From NCBI RefSeq assembly GCF_021245725.1, contig NZ_JAJGSX010000024.1, positions 62,001 to 126,000 of the forward strand: DNA of 64,000 bases. The letters are read 5' to 3'. The DNA comes from Pseudonocardia sp. TRM90224 (lineage in GTDB: Bacteria; Actinomycetota; Actinomycetes; Mycobacteriales; Pseudonocardiaceae). The notes beneath the pieces were generated by a model, which worked only from the letters and a program-made list of their open reading frames with translations, had not been told where the DNA came from and searched no databases. Within the stretch, counting starts at the first letter, position 1; every line of letters starts with the position of its first letter. Shown in pieces: positions 58,731-64,000 of the stretch. The translations under genes and the position numbers were made by a program.

Positions 58731-59365
58731 CGCCGGATCTCCCCACCGTTTTGGGTGGATGCGCGCTCCGCGGGCGCGCAAGTGCCCAAAACGGTGGGGA
58801 ACTTGCGGTGCTGGCGCAGCACCAGCGCCCCGATGACCAGCACGACGAGCACGATCGGCACCCACGCCGCGTGCGTGACGACGACGGGCCCGAGCTGGTT
58901 GCCCAGCAGCACGATCACCGCCGCCCATGCCGTCCCCGAGAGCACGAGGATCGGCCCGACGACGCGGTACGGCACGCCCGCGCCGCCCGCGACCCTCGGC
59001 ATGATCGGTCGGGCGGCTGCCGCCCAGTGCCCGATCGCGACCAGCCCCGCCGTGCCGGCGGCACCTCGGCCGGCCAGCCAGTTCCTGGCGCCGGCCGGCC
59101 CGCTGCGCAGTGGCCCGACCCCCGTCCGGCCCCGCCACCAGCCGAAATGCGCGCCGGCGACCGTGGCGGCCGCCGCGACGACGATCGCCGGGACGACCGC
59201 CGTCCCCGCGACGTGCACCCAGATCCCGAGCCCGACCAGCAGCGTCGTGCCCGGCAGCGCCAAGCCGAAGACGGTGCCGCTCTCGATCGCCAGCAACCCG
59301 CCCGCGATCGCGAGCACCATGTGCGCGGGCCAGCCGGCCGCGGTGTCGAGCAGCGCCGTCAGCAC
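58727..59365 (-). CDS. DedA-like membrane protein with C-terminus encoded by a family A repeat
   Basis: 212 aa. Membrane segments and GLALPGTTLLVGLG, AAAATVAGAHFGWWRGRTG, RGAAGTAGLVAIGHWAAAARPIMPRVAGGAGVPYR follow the DedA (SNARE-associated) plan. The last 25 residues after RQHRK (FPTVLGTCAPAERASTQNGG...) are translated from family A copy A8, so an ancestral stop was probably lost or displaced by the insertion. GTG 59365 has GGAG 9 nt upstream, and overlaps the upstream methyltransferase by 7 bp. Confidence 0.75.
   Translation of the reverse strand: MLTALLDTAAGWPAHMVLAIAGGLLAIESGTVFGLALPGTTLLVGLGIWVHVAGTAVVPAIVVAAAATVAGAHFGWWRGRTGVGPLRSGPAGARNWLAGRGAAGTAGLVAIGHWAAAARPIMPRVAGGAGVPYRVVGPILVLSGTAWAAVIVLLGNQLGPVVVTHAAWVPIVLVVLVIGALVLRQHRKFPTVLGTCAPAERASTQNGGEIRR
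58741..58799. repeat. Family A palindrome, copy A8 (inside the 3' end of the DedA-like gene)
   Basis: CCCCACCGTTTTGGG...CCCAAAACGGTGGGG. The inner asymmetric loop is TGGA/AGTG, the reverse-complement arrangement of A4/A6, so this copy is in the opposite orientation. It lies in the coding part of the DedA-like gene. Confidence 0.9.
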
Positions 59366-59952
59366 GAGCGCGGGCTCCGGCAGATGAGCACCCGCGACGG
59401 CGGAACGTTGCGCCACACCGGAGACGTCGCCACGACCTGCGTGAACGTTGCGTCCAGCACGGATCGGAACTCCTTGACCCGTGCCGGCAGCGCGGTCAGC
59501 GTCGAGATGGTGGCGAACGCGCCGTTCGCGCCGAGCGCCGCGGCGATCTGCGCGAGCAGCCGCTGCTGGGTCGCCCGCGGCATCAGCGTCCACGGCAGCG
59601 ACGAGACGACGGCGTCCACCGGCCCGACACCTGCGCTGCGGAGCAGCTCGCCGAGGTCGGCGGCGTCGCCGTGCAGCACCTCCAGCCACGGCATCGTGGT
59701 GCCCAGATGCGCGACGAGCTCGGCGTCGATCTCGACCGCGACGTAGCGCGACCCCGGTGCCAGCCGCGCCCTGATGGCGGGCGAGATCGCGCCCGTGCCG
59801 GCGCCGAGCTCGACGACGGTGCTCGCCGTCCCGACCGGCACGACACGGGCGATCGCCGCGGCGAGCGGCGCCCCCGTCGGCGCGGGCGCTCCGACGGCGG
59901 CGGGACTGCGCAGCACGCTGCGCAGGAACGCGCGGTGCTCTCCGATTGCCAT
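59359..59952 (-). CDS. SAM-dependent methyltransferase (phospholipid N-methyltransferase-like)
   Basis: 197 aa. VVELGAGTGAISPAI (motif I near residue 45), YVAVEIDAELV (motif II), VSSLPWTLMP in place of the NPPY-type motif, and FATISTLTALPA. This resembles PmtA-like phospholipid N-methyltransferases or rRNA dimethylase-like enzymes. Overlap with the DedA-like gene by 7 bp suggests a membrane-linked task. Confidence 0.8.
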   Translation of the reverse strand: MAIGEHRAFLRSVLRSPAAVGAPAPTGAPLAAAIARVVPVGTASTVVELGAGTGAISPAIRARLAPGSRYVAVEIDAELVAHLGTTMPWLEVLHGDAADLGELLRSAGVGPVDAVVSSLPWTLMPRATQQRLLAQIAAALGANGAFATISTLTALPARVKEFRSVLDATFTQVVATSPVWRNVPPSRVLICRSPRSC

Positions 59953-60084
59953 GACGAGGAGAATTCCGCCTGGCGGGGGAGCGGACCAGCGGGATGATCC
60001 GGATTTCGCCTAGGGGTAACCCCCTGGTCGCCCGGGGTCGGTACCTCCTCGGCACCGGCCGGCTGATCGGTCAGACTGGAGCCT

Positions 60085-61881
60085 GTGAGCAGCGTGGACG
60101 AGGAGCGGTGGGGCCGGAGGTGGGCCCTGTCGGGCCGCCGGCTGCTCAGCGCGCTCGTCGACGTGCCCGGCGCCTTGGTCCGCCTCGTGGGTCTCTTCGG
60201 CGTGCTGGCGCTCGCGCTGGTCAACCGGCGTGCGCTGCCGGCGGCCGCCTCGACGCTGCGGGTCGTGCGCTGGTTCGCCGACAAGCATCGCGGGCGGGCC
60301 GGCCAGATCCTCGGTGTCGGGGTGCATTCGGCGTACATCGCGGCGCCCGGCCCCACCCGGCAGGACCTGAAGGCCTGCCTCCGCGACCCGCAGACGGGCC
60401 GCGACGCGGCCTGGCTCGCGGCGTTCACGATCAGCGGCGTCGGCGTCGGCGCGCTGCTCATGATGGCCGTCCCGTTGCTGCTCAGCCCCGTGTCGGGCGG
60501 GCCGTCCCTGCTGGTCTGGCTGTTCAGCGTGGTCGGGCTGGTCTGGGGGGTTCCGCTGGCCACGCGCAGCTACGCGCTGGTGGCCCGCTCGCTGCTCGGC
60601 CCGCCCGCCCCGCCGGAGCTGCTGGCGCCCACGGCGAGCACGACGTACGGCGTGACCGTCCGCAGCCGGTGGCTCTCCGCGGCCGCCCGCCTGGTCGGCG
60701 CCATCTCGACGGCGGCGGTGGCGCTCGTGCTGCTGCTCGCGCTGCTCTGCGGGCTCGTGCTCACGCCGGTGCTCGGGCTGGGGATCCCGGTGGTCAGCGG
60801 CGCGCTCGACGCGATCCGCTCGCTCGCCGACCTGCACCGCAAGGAGGCGGGCCAGGTTCTCGGCACGGACATCCCCAGCCACTACTCCTCGACGCCGGGG
60901 TGGAAGCTCCGCGACGTCCGCGCCTGCCTCGGCGACCGGCAGACCTACCGCGACGCGCTGTGGCTCGCCGGGCACGCCGCGCTCGGCGCCGTCGCGGTCA
61001 GCATCACGTTCGGACTGCTCGAAGTCGTCGGCAACATGCTCGACAAGACCAACCCGTTCCTCTCGACCCTGATGCTGCCGGTGCTGGTCATCGCCGCGGT
61101 CTTCGCGTGGATGGTCCCGTGGACGGTGCACCTGTTCGCGGTGCTCGCCCGCGCGCTGCTGGCGCCGCCGCACGCGTCGCTGACCAAGCGCGTGGAGCAG
61201 CTCACCGAATCGCGCGCCGCGACCGTCGACGCGCAGGCCGCCGAGCTGCGCCGCATCGAGCGCGACCTGCACGACGGCGCGCAGGCCCGGCTGGCCGCCG
61301 TCGGGATGACGCTCGGGCTCGCGTCGCAGACGCTGCGCACCGACCCCGACCGGGCCGCCGAGCTGCTGGAGGAGGCGCGCGCCGACGCCGGGAAGGCGCT
61401 CGCCGAGCTGCGCGACCTCGTGCGCGGCATCCACCCGCCCGTGCTCGCCGACCGCGGCCTCGCCGGCGGACTCGAAGCCGTCGCGCTGCTCTGCCCGGTC
61501 CCGGTGGCCGTCTCGGTGACGCTGCCGGGGCGGCCGGAGGCGCCCGTCGAGTCGGCGATGTACTTCGCGGCCGCGGAGGCGCTGGCCAACGTCGGCAAGC
61601 ACGCGTCGGCGACCAGCGGCTGGCTGCGCGCCTCCTACGAGGCCGGGGTGTTGCGGGTCGTCGTCGGTGACGACGGGTGCGGCGGCGCCGACGCGCGGCG
61701 CGGCACCGGCCTGCGCGGGATCGAGCGCAGGCTCGCCGCTTTTGATGGAACGCTGCGACTCGACTCGCCACCGGGCGGGCCGACCGAGATCACGATGGAG
61801 CTGCCGTGCCTGATGACCTCGACCACCAACGGCTCAGGGTCGTCATCGCCGAAGACCACGTCCTCCTCAGGGACGGCCTGA
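60085..61881 (+). CDS. Sensor histidine kinase (NarL-type) with duplicated membrane sensor
   Basis: 598 aa. Two homologous membrane modules (residues about 20-200 and 205-375), each with helices and a shared pattern: FADKHRGRAGQILGVGVHSAY... and DLHRKEAGQVLGTDIPSHY, both followed by LRD/KACL-type RDPQTGRDAAWL and GDRQTYRDALWL. Then HisKA_3 RRIERDLHDGAQARLAAVGM with the phospho-His, and HATPase EALANVGKHA, DDGCGG, GTGLRGIERR. The final about 25 residues, low complexity, overlap the regulator gene. GTG 60085. Confidence 0.92.
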   Translation: MSSVDEERWGRRWALSGRRLLSALVDVPGALVRLVGLFGVLALALVNRRALPAAASTLRVVRWFADKHRGRAGQILGVGVHSAYIAAPGPTRQDLKACLRDPQTGRDAAWLAAFTISGVGVGALLMMAVPLLLSPVSGGPSLLVWLFSVVGLVWGVPLATRSYALVARSLLGPPAPPELLAPTASTTYGVTVRSRWLSAAARLVGAISTAAVALVLLLALLCGLVLTPVLGLGIPVVSGALDAIRSLADLHRKEAGQVLGTDIPSHYSSTPGWKLRDVRACLGDRQTYRDALWLAGHAALGAVAVSITFGLLEVVGNMLDKTNPFLSTLMLPVLVIAAVFAWMVPWTVHLFAVLARALLAPPHASLTKRVEQLTESRAATVDAQAAELRRIERDLHDGAQARLAAVGMTLGLASQTLRTDPDRAAELLEEARADAGKALAELRDLVRGIHPPVLADRGLAGGLEAVALLCPVPVAVSVTLPGRPEAPVESAMYFAAAEALANVGKHASATSGWLRASYEAGVLRVVVGDDGCGGADARRGTGLRGIERRLAAFDGTLRLDSPPGGPTEITMELPCLMTSTTNGSGSSSPKTTSSSGTA

Positions 61882-62477
61882 TCCGGCTGCTGGAGGCCAA
61901 CCGGTTCGCCGTCGTGGAGGCCGTCGACAACGGCCCGTCGCTGCGCGAGGCGCTGCTGCGGCACCGCCCCGACGTCGCCGTCGTCGACGTGCGGCTGCCG
62001 CCGACGTTCACCGATGAAGGGCTCGTCGCCGCGGTCGGCGCGCGCAAGGAGATCCCCGGCCTCCCGGTGCTGGTGCTCTCGCAGTACGTCGAGCAGCTCT
62101 ACGCGCGTGAGCTGCTCGCCGACCAGGCGGGCGGGGTCGGCTACCTGCTCAAGGACCGGGTCGGCAACGTCGAGGAGTTCGTCGGCTCGGTCCGGCGGGT
62201 CGCCGCCGGCGGCACCGCGATGGACGCCGAGGTGATCGGGCAGCTGCTCGGGCGACGCGCCGACCCGATCTCGCGGCTCACCGCGCGCGAGCGGGAGGTG
62301 CTGGAACTGATCGCGCAGGGCCGCTCCAACACGGCCGTCGCGGCGGCGCTCTTCGTCTCCGAGAAGGCCGTCGGCAACCACATCAGCAGCATCTTCGCGA
62401 AGCTCGACCTGCCCGTCTCCGGCGACGACAACCGCCGGGTGCGGGCTGTTCTCACGTACCTGCAGGCCGTCGGGTAG
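61806..62477 (+). CDS. LuxR-family response regulator
   Basis: 223 aa. Receiver domain with acidic pocket ED (IAEDHVLLRDG), phospho-Asp in AVVDVRLPPTF, and Lys in YLLKDRVGN; a LuxR HTH with LTAREREVLELIAQGRSNTAVAAALFVSEKAVGNHISSIFAKL. It pairs with the kinase, whose end it overlaps by 76 bp in another frame. GTG 61806. Targets unknown. Confidence 0.95.
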   Translation: MPDDLDHQRLRVVIAEDHVLLRDGLIRLLEANRFAVVEAVDNGPSLREALLRHRPDVAVVDVRLPPTFTDEGLVAAVGARKEIPGLPVLVLSQYVEQLYARELLADQAGGVGYLLKDRVGNVEEFVGSVRRVAAGGTAMDAEVIGQLLGRRADPISRLTAREREVLELIAQGRSNTAVAAALFVSEKAVGNHISSIFAKLDLPVSGDDNRRVRAVLTYLQAVG

Positions 62478-62499
62478 GGCACGACTACCCTGGTTGTTC

Positions 62500-63573
62500 G
62501 TGTCTCTCACCCTCGGCATCGTCGGCCTGCCCAACGTGGGCAAGTCGACGCTGTTCAACGCGCTGACCCGCAACGACGTGCTCGCCGCCAACTACCCGTT
62601 CGCGACGATCGAGCCCAACGTCGGCGTGGTGCCGCTGCCCGATCCGCGGCTGGCCGAGCTGGCCAAGATCCATGCGTCCGCGAAGATCGTCCCGGCCGTC
62701 GTGTCGTTCGTCGACATCGCCGGGATCGTGAAGGGTGCCTCCGAGGGGGCAGGGCTCGGCAACAAGTTCCTCGCCAACATCCGCGAGTCCGACGCGATCT
62801 GCCAGGTCGTGCGCGTGTTCGACGACCCCGACGTCGTGCACGTCGACGGCCGGATCGACGCCGCGGGCGACATCGAGACGATCTCCACCGAGCTGATCCT
62901 CGCCGACCTGCAGACCCTGGAGAAGGCGGTGCCGCGCCTGACCAAGGAGGCGCGGATGCAGAAGGACCGCCGCCCGGTGCTGGAGGCGGCCGAGGCGGCC
63001 GTCGCCGTGCTCGACTCCGGCCGCACCCTCTTCTCCGCGGGCGTCGACCGGGAGCCGCTGCGCGAGCTGTCCCTGCTGACGACCAAGCCGTTCCTCTACG
63101 TCTTCAACGCCGACGAGGGCGTGCTCGCCGACGAGGCGCGGCGCAAGGAGCTGACCGAGCTCGTCGCCCCCGCCGACGCCGTCTTCCTCGACGCGAAGGT
63201 CGAATCGGAGCTGCTCGAGCTGGACGACGAATCGGCCCGCGAGCTGCTGGAATCCATCGGTCAGGAGGAGCCCGGCCTCAACGCCCTGGCGCGCGCCGGC
63301 TTCCACACCCTCGGCCTGCAGACCTACCTTACGGCAGGCCCCAAGGAGGCCCGCGCCTGGACGATCCGGCGCGGCGCCACCGCACCCCAGGCCGCGGGCG
63401 TGATCCACACCGACTTCGAGCGCGGTTTCATCAAGGCCGAGATCGTGTCCTACACCGACCTGGTCGAGGCGGGGTCGATGGCTGCGGCCAAGGCGGCGGG
63501 GAAGGTGCGGATGGAGGGCAAGGACTACGTCATGGCCGACGGGGACGTGGTGGAGTTCCGGTTCAACGTCTGA
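62500..63573 (+). CDS. ychF: Redox-regulated ribosome-binding ATPase/GTPase YchF
   Basis: 357 aa. Obg-like: G1 LPNVGKSTLFNALT, G3 DIAGIVKGASEGAGLG with the Obg-type switch, and a C-terminal TGS domain (about 270-357) with GPKEARAWTIRRGATAPQAAG, VEAGSMAAAKAAGKVR and DGDVVEFRFNV. YchF prefers ATP. GTG 62500 gives the standard 357-residue protein of Rv1112. It is 22 bp after the regulator gene. Confidence 0.95.
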   Translation: MSLTLGIVGLPNVGKSTLFNALTRNDVLAANYPFATIEPNVGVVPLPDPRLAELAKIHASAKIVPAVVSFVDIAGIVKGASEGAGLGNKFLANIRESDAICQVVRVFDDPDVVHVDGRIDAAGDIETISTELILADLQTLEKAVPRLTKEARMQKDRRPVLEAAEAAVAVLDSGRTLFSAGVDREPLRELSLLTTKPFLYVFNADEGVLADEARRKELTELVAPADAVFLDAKVESELLELDDESARELLESIGQEEPGLNALARAGFHTLGLQTYLTAGPKEARAWTIRRGATAPQAAGVIHTDFERGFIKAEIVSYTDLVEAGSMAAAKAAGKVRMEGKDYVMADGDVVEFRFNV

Positions 63574-63606
63574 TTCGATCTGAGCGTAGGTAGCGCCTGA
63601 CTCTGC

Positions 63607-64000
63607 ATGGTCTCGCAGCATCCGCTGGTCGGCGTCCGGCGGGGATGCGATCGTGGCGTGGTGGATGTCGTTGTCCAGTGGGTGCGGACGTCGTGGACCG
63701 TGCGTTCGCGCAGCGGGAGTGCGGCAAGCAGGCGTAACGGTCTGCCTGTGGCGTTCCCGCTGCCGGGCACGATCGCGCCGCTGGTGCACGAGGTGTGGAT
63801 GCGGGAATGGGAGGACGACTTCGCGCCCACGTTCTCTACGCGGTTCGAGCGGCCGAAGAAGGACACCGTGCTGTTGCGGGACGATGGGGACGTTGTGCGT
63901 GTCATGCTCGTCCCCGATCAGACGCCGGGCGTCATCACCCGCCGCCCGCCGGGTGTTCGGCTCCACGCTGGTGAGCGGCTCAGGTGGCAGATCACCTATC
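63607..64000 (+). CDS. Hypothetical protein, 3' end beyond window
   Basis: A frame opens at ATG 63607 (or GTG 63658) and stays open to base 64000, giving at least 131 residues without a stop. Sequence such as APLVHEVWMREWEDDFAPTFSTRFERPKKDTVLLRDDGDVVRVMLVPDQTPGVITRRPP reads like a real protein with mixed composition. Slightly lower GC and more relaxed codon use than the neighbours. It is not a shadow of another gene. No family recognised. Confidence 0.5.
   Translation, partial: MVSQHPLVGVRRGCDRGVVDVVVQWVRTSWTVRSRSGSAASRRNGLPVAFPLPGTIAPLVHEVWMREWEDDFAPTFSTRFERPKKDTVLLRDDGDVVRVMLVPDQTPGVITRRPPGVRLHAGERLRWQITY

Overview
The window is about 64 kb of very GC-rich, gene-dense DNA from an actinobacterium, most likely a Pseudonocardiaceae relative (Pseudonocardia-like; inferred, no rRNA is present). 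Evidence: mycothiol conjugate amidase (mca), mycobacterial-type PhoH2 and GuaB1, a short-chain Z-isoprenyl diphosphate synthase, frequent GTG/TTG starts and many 4-bp ATGA/GTGA gene overlaps. The gene order matches from memory the Mycobacterium tuberculosis stretch Rv1074c-Rv1112: thiolase, cbs, metB, greA, mca, Rv1083-like, DUF255 protein, hemolysin III, Rv1086-like, phoH2, fumarase, glpX, Rv1100-like, xseB, xseA, Rv1109c-like, ispH, Rv1111c-like, ychF. Lineage-specific genes are inserted between these landmarks.

Layout. 1-6.1 kb: a ceramidase-like protein (cut by the left edge) with a SIS protein, a methyltransferase, VOC and cupin-like proteins, an excalibur-domain protein, an SDR and an OsmC cluster. 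6.2-9.0 kb: a two-subunit molybdenum hydroxylase with a Tat signal. 9.3-15.3 kb: a YccA-type membrane protein, a thiolase, an ECF sigma/DGPF pair and a SigD/ShbA-like sigma factor. 15.4-24 kb: transsulfuration genes cbs-metB, ilvA, greA and mca. 24-31 kb: DUF255 protein, hemolysin III, Z-isoprenyl synthase, then a tandem duplication carrying two small secreted proteins and a broken copy of the synthase gene. 31-38 kb: phoH2, guaB1, an SDR/TetR pair with two operators, and ligB. 37.6-43 kb: an ABC importer and an EAL-like protein. 43-55 kb: fumarase, glpX, xseAB, ispH, rmuC. 55-64 kb: an alkylation-repair operon (adaA-alkA fusion plus ogt), a beta-lactamase-like protein, DedA-like and methyltransferase genes, a two-component system, ychF and a gene cut by the right edge.

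The most unusual content is intergenic. Family A is a 58-60 bp palindrome present 8 times, with constant outer arms and covarying inner arms. Family B (4 copies) is a double palindrome. Family C (2 copies) is a nearly perfect 65-bp palindrome with a LacI/cre-like core. Family D is a single 220-bp structure made of five 21-bp units facing five inverted 21-bp units. The families sit mostly at gene ends. No tRNA, rRNA, CRISPR, prophage or transposase gene was seen.
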